In this document: positions 18,700-28,424 of the stretch, one piece after another
Layout: each line of letters starts with the position of its first letter
Numbering within the stretch: the first letter of the stretch is position 1
Assembly (NCBI GenBank): GCA_020161315.1
Contig: JAIUOH010000002.1
Coordinates: 1-64,000, forward strand
Length of the DNA stretch: 64,000 nucleotides
Source: Actinomycetota bacterium
GTDB taxonomy: Bacteria > Actinomycetota > Actinomycetes > Actinomycetales > Microbacteriaceae
Reading direction: 5' to 3'
Made by a program: the position numbers and the translations under genes
Notes under the pieces: model-generated
Database searches by the model: none
Told to the model about the DNA's origin: nothing
What the model saw: the letters and a program-made list of their open reading frames with translations, nothing else

Positions 18700-20298
18700 A
18701 TGAGTAAGTACGATATGAACGCTGCAGAGCCGGCGACACGCACCCTCGACTCGGTGACGGGCATTAGCAAGAAGGGTCTGCCGCAGGGCACCGTCGGTGT
18801 GCTGGGCGCTCTCGTGATCGGGATCTCGACCTGTGCGCCGGCGTACACGCTGACCGCTGCGGTCGGCCCCGCCGCAAGCGAGGTCGGTTACCAGACCCCC
18901 GCAATCTTCCTGGTCGGCTTCATCCCGATGCTGCTTGTGGCACTTGGCTACCGTGCGCTCAACACGGCTATGCCCGACTCGGGCACCTCGTTCACCTGGG
19001 CAGCACGCGCCTTCGGCCCCTGGGTGGGCTGGATGGCAGGCTGGGGCCTCATCGCCGCCACTGTGCTTGTGCTGTCTAACCTTGCGGGTATTGCGGTCGA
19101 GTTCTTGTTCCAGTCGATCAGCATCCTCGTAAATGACCCGGCAATCGCTGACCTAGCTGATAACCGAATTATCAATATCTTGGTGTGCCTGGGCTTTATG
19201 GCTCTCGCAACCTTCATCTCGTATCGCGGCATGACCTCGACCAAGGTGTTCCAATACGTCACGGTGGCCTTCCAGATGGCGGTGCTCATCTGGTTCATCG
19301 CTGCTATGTTCATTGGTGCTGGCGACCCGACCAACGCCGAGGGCAAGATGCCCGAGCTGTCGTGGTTCAACCCGTTCGAGGTCTCTGGCTTTAGCGCATT
19401 CGCTGCGGGCATCGCAGTGTCCATCTTTGTCTACTGGGGCTGGGACACCGTGCTCACCATGGGTGAGGAGACCAAGCCTTCGAAGGGTCGCATGTCGACC
19501 GAGAGCAAGGCCGCAATGATTCTCATCGCGATCCTCGTGCTCCTTTACGTAGGCACCGCCACCGCAACCGTTGCGTACGCAGGTCTTGGTGAGGGTCCCA
19601 CCGGTTTGAACAACCCTGATATCGCTGAGAACGTCTTCGCCGCACTCGCTCACCCCGTGATGGGCCCGGCCGCGATCCTGCTCTCGCTCGCAATTCTGGT
19701 GAGCGCAATGGCGTCGATTAACTCGACCGCGATTTCGCCAGCCCGCACCCTGCTTGCAATGTCGCACTACGGCGCACTGCCGCCGGCAATCAAGAAGATT
19801 CACCCGAAGTACAAGTCGCCGTACGTGGCACTTCTGCTGTCGTCGCTCGTTGCCTCGATCTTCTACGCTGTCATGCGCTTCATCAGCGAAGACGTGCTCT
19901 GGGACACCATCACGGCCCTCGGCATGATGGTGTGCTTCTACTACGGCATCACGGCGCTTGCGAGCCCCTGGTACTTCCGCAAGTCCGCTCTCAAGGAGGG
20001 TGCGGGCGCGATCATGTCGAAGATCGTGCTGCCGGGGCTTGGCGGAGTGCTGCTGCTCATTGTGTTCGTGCAGACCACCATCGACAGCATGAACCCGGAG
20101 TTCGGCTCGGGCAGCAACATCGCAGGCATTGGACTCGTCGGCATCATTGGCGTGGCAGTGCTCGGTATCGGTGTCGTGCTCATGTTCGCGCAGGCAAAGA
20201 AGGCGCCCGACTTCTTCAAGGGCAAGATCCTTGCGAAGGCCGACGCCACCGAAGACACCTCAATGCTTGAGGTGTTCGATGATGGACTAAGCGGCTAA
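18700..20298 (+). CDS. APC superfamily amino acid/polyamine permease
   Basis: 532 residues with about 12 to 14 transmembrane helices. The helix-1 motif (GALVIGISTCAPAYTLTAAVGP) and the GVFVYWGWD-like segment in IAVSIFVYWGWDTVLTMGEE are typical of amino acid-polyamine-organocation transporters. I use ATG 18700 (MSKYDMNAAEP), which has GGGAGA upstream; the frame is open earlier but without a ribosome site. Substrate is not deducible; the closest impression is of actinobacterial amino acid permeases. It is a single-gene unit with a long leader and a terminator. Its tail sequence AAGCGGCTAAGA is repeated 70 bp downstream. Confidence 0.85.
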   Translation: MSKYDMNAAEPATRTLDSVTGISKKGLPQGTVGVLGALVIGISTCAPAYTLTAAVGPAASEVGYQTPAIFLVGFIPMLLVALGYRALNTAMPDSGTSFTWAARAFGPWVGWMAGWGLIAATVLVLSNLAGIAVEFLFQSISILVNDPAIADLADNRIINILVCLGFMALATFISYRGMTSTKVFQYVTVAFQMAVLIWFIAAMFIGAGDPTNAEGKMPELSWFNPFEVSGFSAFAAGIAVSIFVYWGWDTVLTMGEETKPSKGRMSTESKAAMILIAILVLLYVGTATATVAYAGLGEGPTGLNNPDIAENVFAALAHPVMGPAAILLSLAILVSAMASINSTAISPARTLLAMSHYGALPPAIKKIHPKYKSPYVALLLSSLVASIFYAVMRFISEDVLWDTITALGMMVCFYYGITALASPWYFRKSALKEGAGAIMSKIVLPGLGGVLLLIVFVQTTIDSMNPEFGSGSNIAGIGLVGIIGVAVLGIGVVLMFAQAKKAPDFFKGKILAKADATEDTSMLEVFDDGLSG

Positions 20299-20370
20299 GA
20301 GAGAAGCACCGCTTCGCGCCGCGTATGTCCGGAGCGCGCCCTCGCGCTCTGCCCGGTGAAGCGGCTAAGA
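20289..20370 (+). repeat. Permease tail repeat with two hairpins
   Basis: AAGCGGCTAAGA at 20289-20300, spanning the stop codon, recurs at 20359-20370. Between the copies are hairpins GAAGC-ACC-GCTTC (20303-20315) and GAGCGC/GCGCTC (20332-20349). The arrangement resembles the region after ilvC. Confidence 0.6.
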
Positions 20371-20385
20371 ACCCAACAAGCAAAC

Positions 20386-20428
20386 CGAGGCTGCGCTCGC
20401 TGGCATTGACCCAGTGAGCGCAGCCTCG
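20386..20428 (+). terminator. Terminator after the APC permease
   Basis: An 18-bp stem (CGAGGCTGCGCTCGCTGG with CCAGTGAGCGCAGCCTCG, one mismatch) around a 7-nt loop, followed by CTATTTC. The U-tract is weak but the stem is very stable. Confidence 0.75.
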
Positions 20429-20443
20429 CTATTTCTGCCGCGT

Positions 20444-20449
20444 TAGGAT
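20444..20449 (+). promoter_or_regulatory. Putative -10 box (TAGGAT) of thyA
   Basis: TAGGAT ends 6 nt before the thyA ATG at 20456; no ribosome site is visible. Confidence 0.5.
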
Positions 20450-20455
20450 TGAGGC

Positions 20456-21265
<810 letters not shown>

Positions 21266-21276
21266 AGACAGCGCCC

Positions 21277-22686
21277 ATGCAATTGAGCGGTTTCGTCGAA
21301 CTGCGCGACGCGCTGCTGAGCGCGCTACCCGAGGGCGTTGTGGTCACCAGCCCCGAATCGCTCGAGGCATATCGCTGGGATAGGGCCGAGGATCCCCGGG
21401 CCGCGCTGCCGGCCGCAGTTGTGCGGGCGGAGACCACGGATCAGGTGCAGACGGCGGTGCGCATCGCGGCCAGCCTCGGAGTACCCGTGGTGCCGAGGGG
21501 CGCGGGCACCGGGCTGTCAGCGGGCGCAAGTTCTCGCGATCCCGCGCTCGTCATCTCGCTTGAACGCATGCGGGACATCGAAATCGACCCGCTTACCCGG
21601 GTGGCAACCGTGCAGGCGGGTGCGCTGAATGGTGAAGTGAAGCGCGCTGCGGCAGCGCATGGGCTCTGGTACCCGCCAGACCCTTCGTCGTACGAGATTT
21701 GCAGCATCGGCGGCAACATTGCGACGAATGCGGGTGGTCTCTGCTGCGTCAAGTATGGAGTGACCGCCGACTACGTTCTCGGGCTCACCGTGGTGCTCGC
21801 CGATGGCCGCGCGGTCACGCTCGGCGGGCCACGCTTGAAAGATGTGTCTGGGCTCGCGCTCACCAAACTGTTTGTCGGTAGCGAGGGCACGCTCGGCATT
21901 GTGACAGGCGCAGTGCTGCGACTGATTCCGGCACAGCCACCAAAGACCACAATCGTTGCGATCTTCGGCGAATTGGGTGCCGCGATGGATGCGGTTGTCG
22001 ATATCACCCGCGCGTACCGGCCCTCGATGATGGAGTTTCTCGACCGGGCGGCGATCGCGGCAATTGAAGATGACCGGCACATGGGGCTCGACAGGGCTGC
22101 TGCTGCCATGCTCATCATGCAAATTGATGAGGGCGGGCCAGAAGCGGCGGCGGCCGTGGTTGCGATCTGCGAGGGGTGGGGTGCTACCGAGTGTTATGCC
22201 ACTGACGACCCCGACGAGGGTGAGCAGTTTGTCGAAGCGCGTCGTGCCGCGTTGCCTGCGTTTGAGAAGCTCGGCAGCCTGCTGCTCGAGGACGTTGGTG
22301 TGCCGGTCTCGATGCTGGGCGAGCTGGTGCTCGGGGTCGAGGCTATCGCGTCAAGGCACGACGTGATTGTGAGCGTGGCCGCGCACGCGGGCGATGGCAA
22401 CACCCATCCGCTCGTCGTGATCGATCGCGACGACGCGTTGCAGCAGCGCCGTGCCCACGCCGCATACGACGAGGTGATGGCGCTCGCTATGCACCTCGGC
22501 GGCACAATTTCTGGTGAGCACGGGGTGGGCAGGTTGAAGGCTCCGTGGCTCGAACAGAGCCTTGGACGCGATGCGTATGAGCTGAACCTGCGCATCAAGG
22601 CGGCTCTCGACCCGCAGGGACTTCTCAACCCCGGCGCAAAGTTCGTGGGTGCTTCGGGTAGCTCAGCGAGCGAAGGGATTGAGTGA
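21277..22686 (+). CDS. FAD-linked oxidase of the GlcD / D-lactate dehydrogenase type
   Basis: 469 residues of the VAO/PCMH flavoprotein family. The FAD-binding domain carries VVPRGAGTGLSAGA (about 70-83) and the GGNIATNAGGLCCVKYG motif (about 147-163). The C-terminal cap domain ends with HGVGRLKAPWLEQ. Members oxidise 2-hydroxy acids such as glycolate or D-lactate; the substrate is not deducible. It lies between thyA (11 nt upstream) and folA (overlapping), an insertion into the usual thyA-folA pair that suggests co-transcription rather than a shared pathway. Confidence 0.85.
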   Translation: MQLSGFVELRDALLSALPEGVVVTSPESLEAYRWDRAEDPRAALPAAVVRAETTDQVQTAVRIAASLGVPVVPRGAGTGLSAGASSRDPALVISLERMRDIEIDPLTRVATVQAGALNGEVKRAAAAHGLWYPPDPSSYEICSIGGNIATNAGGLCCVKYGVTADYVLGLTVVLADGRAVTLGGPRLKDVSGLALTKLFVGSEGTLGIVTGAVLRLIPAQPPKTTIVAIFGELGAAMDAVVDITRAYRPSMMEFLDRAAIAAIEDDRHMGLDRAAAAMLIMQIDEGGPEAAAAVVAICEGWGATECYATDDPDEGEQFVEARRAALPAFEKLGSLLLEDVGVPVSMLGELVLGVEAIASRHDVIVSVAAHAGDGNTHPLVVIDRDDALQQRRAHAAYDEVMALAMHLGGTISGEHGVGRLKAPWLEQSLGRDAYELNLRIKAALDPQGLLNPGAKFVGASGSSASEGIE

Positions 22687-23183
22687 TGCGATTGGGAATG
22701 ATCTGGGCCGAGGCTCGCGGGGGAGCGATCGGCCGCGGCGGCGATATGCCGTGGCACCTGCCCGAAGACCTCGCGCATTTCAAACAGGTCACCCTCGGTG
22801 CGCCGGTGATCATGGGGCGCCGCACCTGGGAGTCGCTGCCCGCGCGGTTCAGGCCGCTGCCTGGGCGAGAGAATGTCGTCATCACGCGCGATGCCGCGTA
22901 CGCTGCGGCGGGGGCGACCGTGCGATCCTCGCTTGAAACCGCGATTGGCGAATTCGAGACTAAGGGCGTCGACACTGCTTGGATCATGGGCGGGGGTGAG
23001 CTGTATCGCGCCGCCATGCCGCTGGCAGATGAGCTTGTCGTGACGAGGATCGGGCTCGATGTCGATGCCGCCGATACATTTTCGCCGCCGATCGGGCCTG
23101 AGTGGCGACTCGCTGATGCCGGCCCAGAACTGGTGTCGAGAACTGGGCTTGGCTACGCGTTTGAGCGCTGGGTACGGGCCTGA
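22683..23183 (+). CDS. folA: Dihydrofolate reductase
   Basis: Regenerates tetrahydrofolate with NADPH after the thymidylate synthase reaction. 166 residues (165 if ATG 22686 is used; both codons overlap the preceding stop). Conserved features: GLIWAEA-like start (LGMIWAEARGGAIGRGGDMPWHLPEDLAHFK), GAPVIMGRRTWESLP, and WIMGGGELYRAAMPLADELVVTRI. Expected length. Operon with the GlcD-type gene and, upstream, thyA. Confidence 0.95.
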   Translation: MMRLGMIWAEARGGAIGRGGDMPWHLPEDLAHFKQVTLGAPVIMGRRTWESLPARFRPLPGRENVVITRDAAYAAAGATVRSSLETAIGEFETKGVDTAWIMGGGELYRAAMPLADELVVTRIGLDVDAADTFSPPIGPEWRLADAGPELVSRTGLGYAFERWVRA

Positions 23184-23222
23184 GCAGCACGCTCGATGGC
23201 GCATCTCGGGGAAGGAGAATCT

Positions 23223-24004
23223 ATGACCCTGTTAGAGCGACTTGACCGCGTGATGCAAGAACCCTGGATGAAAGACCTTATCGGTGAGGCCTACCGGCCG
23301 AACTTTTGGTCGATCATCGAGTATGGGCGAGGGTCTTACGAGACCCGGTACTCGCGCATGCTGCGCTGGTTGATGGACCCTTCTGAAAATCACGGACTTA
23401 CGCGCCGACCATGCCCGCAAGATCGTGCAAGATTTCATCATCGATGTGCAGAAGAAGTTTCAGCTTGGCGATCACAGCGAGTCGATGCGCGAGTTTGAGA
23501 AAGATCGCGAGGCGATCGCCGCCCTGCTGCGCGGCTTCGGGTTGCTGTCTGCAGAAGACTCCAATGCAACCAGGGTGAGGCCCGCAGATATCGCCGCGGT
23601 CAGCGCGTTTCGCAAGAGATTTCGCGACCGCCTGTCCGATGCCAAGCGGGCGCTCGAGCTTGTGCACGAGGCGATTGTGCTGGGCAAACAGAATCACGCC
23701 CAGAACCCAAACGGGGGTCTTCGTCTATCTCTCGGTCGACACCTACGGCAAGCTGCCGAACGACAAATCCTGCTACCTGTGTTACGACGCTGATGCGGGT
23801 GAGTGGGCTGATCGGTATCACGCGGTGCCGTTACTCCCGAAGCCGGTGGCCAACGTCGACGAGGTGGCAGTAGACGACGAGGCTGCGTTCGAAGAGTTCC
23901 GTGCCAGTGTGCTCGAAGCGCTCCTGCACAGGCTCTCAGAGCGTCGCGAAGAAGACAAAGAATTGCGCAACGCGGCGCTCTCGTCTGATACTCAGATACC
24001 CTAG
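23223..24004 (+). pseudogene. Broken PD-(D/E)XK-type nuclease family gene
   Basis: Three overlapping frames read as one degraded protein. From ATG 23223 (after GGAG): MTLLERLDRVMQEPWMKDLI...GSYETRYSRMLRWLMDPSENHG. The match then moves one frame near 23390 (DLRADHARKIVQDFIIDVQ) and again near 23710 (TGVFVYLSVDTYGKLPNDKS), ending at 24004. The RYSRMLRWLMDPSE motif and the late VFVYLS strand resemble the PD-(D/E)XK nuclease superfamily family often found in defence contexts. The catalytic E...D...ExK core is not visible, so two frameshifts and probably an internal loss have inactivated it. It lies between folA and dapA. Confidence 0.65.
23997..24002 (+). promoter_or_regulatory. Putative -10 box (TACCCT) of dapA
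   Basis: TACCCT ends 6 nt before GTG 24009, matching the spacing seen at other leaderless genes; it sits in the tail of the nuclease pseudogene. Confidence 0.4.
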
Positions 24005-24008
24005 TGAG

Positions 24009-24986
24009 GTGACGACTCAAGAGAATCCTTTCGGTCAGGTGCTGGTCGCGCTCGTAACCCCGTTTCAAGCGGACGGCGAAGTTGACTGGGCAGCGACCGA
24101 ACAGCACATCGAAAACTGCATTCAGAGCGGTGCCGACGGCATCGTGGTCACCGGCACGACCGGTGAGACCTCGACGCTCACTGACCCCGAAAAGCTGAAG
24201 CTCGTCGAGGTCGCAAAGTCGGTTTCTTCGGGTCGCGCGAAGGTCATCACGGGCGGCGGCTCGAACGAAACCGCGCACGCGATCGAGCTGTACAAGGCCA
24301 GCGAGAAGGCCGGCGCTGACGGCGTGATGATCGTCACCCCGTATTACAACAAGCCAACTCAGGCAGGCCTGCTCACGCACTTCCGCATGGTGGCAGACGC
24401 AACCGACCTGCCCGTAATTCTCTATGACATTCCCGGCCGTACCGGTGTGCCGATCAAGTACGAAACCATTCTGCGCCTCGCGAAGCACCCGAATATTCTG
24501 GCCGTGAAAGACGCGAAGGGTGACTTCAGCGAGGTCAGCCGCGTGCTCAACCAAACCGACCTTATGTACTTTTCGGGCGACGACGCGAACGTGCTGCCAC
24601 ACCTCTCGATCGGCGCGACCGGCCTGATCGGTGTCACTGCGAATATCACGGCTGCGCCGTACCGCACCATCATCGACGCAGTGAATCGGGGCGACCTGCA
24701 CATCGCCCGAACCGAGCACCAGCGTCTCGAACCGCTCGTGCGCGCCATCATGACTCACGTGCCCGGCACCGTCGCTGCAAAGTACGTGCTGCACGGCCTC
24801 GGCCGCATCGGCAGCCCGCGCGTGCGCCTGCCGCTCGTCGGCCCCGAAGAGTGGGAGGCAGCGCTCATCGAAGATGAGATCGCCCTCGTGCGTGACGTGC
24901 CAGGTGCTGACTTCTCAAACTTCCGCCCCGATCGCAACGCTGCCGCTGGCGGCGCCCTGCCGAAGATCGCCGGAACCACCCGCTAA
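24009..24986 (+). CDS. dapA: 4-hydroxy-tetrahydrodipicolinate synthase
   Basis: Condenses pyruvate with aspartate semialdehyde, the first committed step to lysine and diaminopimelate. 325 residues, TIM barrel. Visible motifs: GTTGETSTL (about 46-54), the YYNKPTQ substrate tyrosine loop (about 111-117), YDIPGRTG and the Schiff-base lysine in LAVKDAKGD (about 166). GTG 24009 (TTQENPFGQVLVALVTPF) is chosen because the conserved N-terminus begins there and a TACCCT box lies 6 nt upstream; the longer open frame overlaps the pseudogene. It is followed 21 nt later by rnj, as in mycobacteria. Confidence 0.95.
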   Translation: MTTQENPFGQVLVALVTPFQADGEVDWAATEQHIENCIQSGADGIVVTGTTGETSTLTDPEKLKLVEVAKSVSSGRAKVITGGGSNETAHAIELYKASEKAGADGVMIVTPYYNKPTQAGLLTHFRMVADATDLPVILYDIPGRTGVPIKYETILRLAKHPNILAVKDAKGDFSEVSRVLNQTDLMYFSGDDANVLPHLSIGATGLIGVTANITAAPYRTIIDAVNRGDLHIARTEHQRLEPLVRAIMTHVPGTVAAKYVLHGLGRIGSPRVRLPLVGPEEWEAALIEDEIALVRDVPGADFSNFRPDRNAAAGGALPKIAGTTR

Positions 24987-25007
24987 CCCTTAAAGGAGCT
25001 ACTCCTC

Positions 25008-26684
25008 TTGACCACCCTGCATTACGCACCGCCGAAGCTCGAAGCCGGCACTCTCCGCATCACCCCGCTCGGTGGGCTCGGCGAGGTGGGCCGCAACATG
25101 ACCGTCTACGAGATCGACGGCAAGCTGCTGGTGGTCGACTGCGGGGTGCTCTTTCCAGAAGAGACCCAGCCGGGCGTCGACCTGATCTTGCCTGATATCT
25201 CGAAGATCGATGACCGCCTCGGCGATATCGTGGGCATTGTGCTGACGCACGGCCACGAAGACCATATCGGCGGCGTGCCCTATCTGCTGAAGCGGCGCAA
25301 CGATATTCCGCTGATCGGCTCAAAGCTGACCCTCGCCTTCGTTGCTGCGAAGCTCAAGGAGCACCGCATTAAGCCGGTGCTGCAAGAGGTTGCAGAGGGC
25401 GATCGCATCAATCGCGGCCCATTTGATCTCGAGTTTGTTGCCGTGAACCACTCGATCCCCGATGCCTTGGCGGTTGCGATTCGCACCAAGGCCGGCATGG
25501 TCATTGGTACAGGCGATTTCAAAATGGATCAGCTGCCGCTCGACGGCCGCATCACCGACCTGCGTGCCTTCGCTCGCCTCGGCGAAGAGGGCGTCGACCT
25601 CTTCATGACTGACTCGACGAACGCCGACGTGCCGGGCTTCACCCCGCTCGAGAAAGACATCGGGCCCGTGCTCGAGCGCGTCATCGCGTCATCGACAGGC
25701 AAGGTCGTCGTCGCGAGCTTCTCGAGCCACGTGCACCGCGTGCAGCAGGTGCTCGATGCCGCGCAGGCAAACGGTCGCCGAGTTGTGCTGCTCGGTCGCT
25801 CGATGATGCGCAACATGAAGATCGCCTCAGATCTCGGCTACCTCGAGGTGCCAGAGGGAGTGCTCGTCGACCTCAAGAAGAGCGGCGATATTCCTGACCA
25901 CCGCATCGTCTATATGTCGACTGGCTCGCAGGGCGAACCGATGGCCGTGCTCAGCCGCATGGCAAACCGCGAACACCAGGTAGAGGTGGGGCACGGCGAC
26001 ACGGTGATCCTCGCATCTAGCCTGATTCCCGGCAACGAAAACTCGGTGTACCGCGTCATCAACGGGCTCATGAAGCTTGGCGCGAATGTGGTACACAAGG
26101 GCAACGCCAAGGTGCACGTCTCGGGCCACGCTGCCGCGGGCGAACTGCTCTACTGCTACAACATTGTGCGCCCGAAGAACGTGATGCCGATTCACGGTGA
26201 GTACCGCCACCTCGTCGCGAACGCCGCGCTCGCGATCGAGACGGGCGTGCCGCAGAACCGCACCATTATCGCCGAGAACGGCACGGTTGTTGACCTCGTA
26301 GACGGGGTCGCGCGCCAGGTCGGCCAGCTCGATATCGACTTCATCTACGTTGATGGCTCGTCGGTGGGCACCGTTACCGACGACGACCTGCGCGACCGCC
26401 GCGTGCTCGCTGAAGAAGGCTTTATCTCGGTCATCACCGTGGTTGAGACAAGCCTCGGGCAGATCGTCTCTGGCCCGGAGATTCACGCGAAGGGCGTTGC
26501 AGAAGACGATCACGTCTTCGATAAGATCAAGCCGCAGATCGCAGATGCGCTCGAGAAGGCGATGAAAGAGGGCACCACGGATCACCACCAGCTGCAGCAG
26601 ATTGTGCGCCGCACGATCGGCCGCTGGGTGGGCACGAAGCTTCGCCGCAAGGCGATGATCGTTCCCGTCGTCGTGGTGGTGTAA
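25008..26684 (+). CDS. rnj: Ribonuclease J
   Basis: Metallo-beta-lactamase/beta-CASP ribonuclease with 5'-3' exonuclease and endonuclease activity in mRNA decay and rRNA maturation. 558 residues. The zinc motif HGHEDHIGG is at about residues 81-89, further ligands lie in AVNHSIPDALA and GTGDFKMD, and the beta-CASP domain covers about 220-360 with SHVHRVQQVLDA and STGSQGEP. The C-terminal domain follows. The start is TTG 25008, supported by AAAGGAG 9 nt upstream. With pnp, this window encodes two main RNA decay enzymes. Confidence 0.95.
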   Translation: MTTLHYAPPKLEAGTLRITPLGGLGEVGRNMTVYEIDGKLLVVDCGVLFPEETQPGVDLILPDISKIDDRLGDIVGIVLTHGHEDHIGGVPYLLKRRNDIPLIGSKLTLAFVAAKLKEHRIKPVLQEVAEGDRINRGPFDLEFVAVNHSIPDALAVAIRTKAGMVIGTGDFKMDQLPLDGRITDLRAFARLGEEGVDLFMTDSTNADVPGFTPLEKDIGPVLERVIASSTGKVVVASFSSHVHRVQQVLDAAQANGRRVVLLGRSMMRNMKIASDLGYLEVPEGVLVDLKKSGDIPDHRIVYMSTGSQGEPMAVLSRMANREHQVEVGHGDTVILASSLIPGNENSVYRVINGLMKLGANVVHKGNAKVHVSGHAAAGELLYCYNIVRPKNVMPIHGEYRHLVANAALAIETGVPQNRTIIAENGTVVDLVDGVARQVGQLDIDFIYVDGSSVGTVTDDDLRDRRVLAEEGFISVITVVETSLGQIVSGPEIHAKGVAEDDHVFDKIKPQIADALEKAMKEGTTDHHQLQQIVRRTIGRWVGTKLRRKAMIVPVVVVV

Positions 26685-26688
26685 CTCA

Positions 26689-28296
26689 GTGGCAGGTGGC
26701 TCTGCGATCGCGCGCGCCAGTGCGATCATGGCTTCGGGTACGGTGGTCTCACGTCTGCTCGGCCTCGTCAAGGTCGTGGTGCTGGCATACGCGATCGGCC
26801 AGGTAGGGTCGAAATCTGGCGACGCATACGCCAACGGTAATATGCTGCCGAACCTGCTCTACACGGTGCTGCTCGGGGGCATGCTGAACTCGGTTCTCGT
26901 GCCGCAGATCGTCAAGGCCGCCAAGAACCCCGACGGCGGGCGCTCGTACATTAACAAGCTGGTGACGTTCGTGACCGTGGCGCTGACTGCGATCACGATC
27001 GCGGTGATGTTTGCCACGCCATGGATCGTCACCCTCTTTACCCTCGACTGGTCAGCTGACCGGCGCGGGCTTGCCATCGCGTTCGCCTACTGGTGCATGC
27101 CTCAGATTCTGTTCTTCGGAATCTATGCGGTGCTGGGTGAGGTGCTCAACGCGAAGAGCGTCTTTGGCCCCTCAACCTGGGCGCCCGTGCTCAACAACGT
27201 GATCGCGATTGCGGGCTTTGGCGCGTTCATTCTGATCTTCGGAGCCGACCCCACGGGCCAGCGCACGGTCGCTGACTGGGATTCGACCTCGATTGGGCTG
27301 CTTGCGGGTAGCGCTACGCTCGGCATTGCGAGCCAAGCGCTGATTCTCTTCGCATTCTGGCGCCGCGCGGGCATTCGCTTCAGGCCAGACTTTCAGTGGC
27401 GTGGCATGGGCCTTGCCGATACCGGGCGCATTGCGGGCTGGACGCTGGGCGCCCTGCTCGTGACCAACCTCGGCGCTGTGGTCACTCAGAACGTGATTAA
27501 CGCGGCGTCTGGCGAGGGCGCATCGGCGCTCGCACTTGAAACGGCGTGGACAATCTTTGTGATGCCCCACTCGGTCATCACCATATCGATCGCTACCGCC
27601 TATTTCACGAGGCTGGCCGAGCGACACCACGCGGGTGACGGCCCGGCGTTTGTAGCGGATTTCTCGGCAGCGGCGCGCCAGATCATGCTCATCATTGTGC
27701 TCGCGGCAGTGATTCTGTTTGCGACCGCCCCGTTCGTGAGCCGAGTAGTGAACCTCGGGGCGACGCTCGTGCAGGTCGATCAGTTCAGCCTTGCGCTGCG
27801 CGCTTACCTTGTGGGCCTGCCTGCTTTCAGTCTGCTCTACGTTGTGCAGCGAGCCTTCTATGCGACCTCAGACACACGTACACCGTTTGTGTATGCCTGC
27901 GTGCGTATTGCCTCGACTATCGCGCTCTCGCTCGGTGCGCTGTTTGTCGTGCCGAAGCCGTTGCTTGGCACTGCGGTTGCGCTGATTATTTCGGTTTCTG
28001 CAATTGTCGAGACGGTTGTTGCAACCCTGCTGCTGCGTCGCAAGCTTGGGGCGATCGATGGGCGTAGGATCGCCGCGAGCATTGCGCGCTATCTCGGTGC
28101 GGGGGCGGTGGCCCTTGCGCTCGGCCTTGTCGGCACCTGGGCCGCAAGGCTGTTGCAGCCGGACTTCGGACCACTCTATTCGGTGCTCGCCTCGATCCTG
28201 GTCGCGCTTGGCATGAGCGTGGTCTACCTCTTGGTGCTCTTGTTGCTGCGCACCCCAGAGCTCGCGGCTGTGATAGACCGCGTGCGCAGGCGCTGA
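26689..28296 (+). CDS. murJ: Lipid II flippase MurJ (MviN family)
   Basis: 535-residue integral membrane protein with about 14 helices, predicted to move lipid-linked peptidoglycan precursor across the membrane. The N-terminus SAIMASGTVVSRLLGLVKVV and the central PHSVITISIATAYFTRLAERH segment are typical MviN/MurJ signatures. Starts at GTG 26689, 4 nt after rnj. It lacks the cytosolic pseudokinase and extracellular domain found on mycobacterial MviN, ending soon after the last helix (VYLLVLLLLRTPELAAVIDRVR). MATE-like relatives cannot be fully excluded but the family signature is good. Confidence 0.85.
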   Translation: MAGGSAIARASAIMASGTVVSRLLGLVKVVVLAYAIGQVGSKSGDAYANGNMLPNLLYTVLLGGMLNSVLVPQIVKAAKNPDGGRSYINKLVTFVTVALTAITIAVMFATPWIVTLFTLDWSADRRGLAIAFAYWCMPQILFFGIYAVLGEVLNAKSVFGPSTWAPVLNNVIAIAGFGAFILIFGADPTGQRTVADWDSTSIGLLAGSATLGIASQALILFAFWRRAGIRFRPDFQWRGMGLADTGRIAGWTLGALLVTNLGAVVTQNVINAASGEGASALALETAWTIFVMPHSVITISIATAYFTRLAERHHAGDGPAFVADFSAAARQIMLIIVLAAVILFATAPFVSRVVNLGATLVQVDQFSLALRAYLVGLPAFSLLYVVQRAFYATSDTRTPFVYACVRIASTIALSLGALFVVPKPLLGTAVALIISVSAIVETVVATLLLRRKLGAIDGRRIAASIARYLGAGAVALALGLVGTWAARLLQPDFGPLYSVLASILVALGMSVVYLLVLLLLRTPELAAVIDRVRRR

Positions 28297-28326
28297 TCTC
28301 CTCGTTCCCTGAGGTCACCCTCTTTG

Positions 28327-28347
28327 TTCCCTGAGCTTGTCGAAGGG
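28327..28347. repeat. Dispersed repeat copy (TTCCCTGAGCTTGTCGAAGG)
   Basis: This 21-bp segment matches, in reverse orientation, CCTTCGACAAGTTCAGGGA at 48981-48999. It resembles the GACAAGCTC-type short repeats common in actinobacterial intergenic DNA. Confidence 0.6.
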
Positions 28348-28396
28348 AGCGAAAATTCACCGAATTTCAGGGCGCGCCGCTGCCGCAGAGCCGAAA

Positions 28397-28418
28397 TGTC
28401 GGTGGTGCTTCGTAGGCT
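28397..28418 (+). promoter_or_regulatory. RecA-NDp (PafBC-type) promoter motif of ftsK
   Basis: TGTCGGTG (28397-28404), exactly 8 nt, then TAGGCT (28413-28418): this fits the mycobacterial damage-inducible consensus TTGTCRGTG-N8-TANNNT apart from the first base. The -10 box ends 6 nt before the ftsK ATG, so the mRNA would be leaderless. Confidence 0.65.
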
Positions 28419-28424
28419 CGACGC

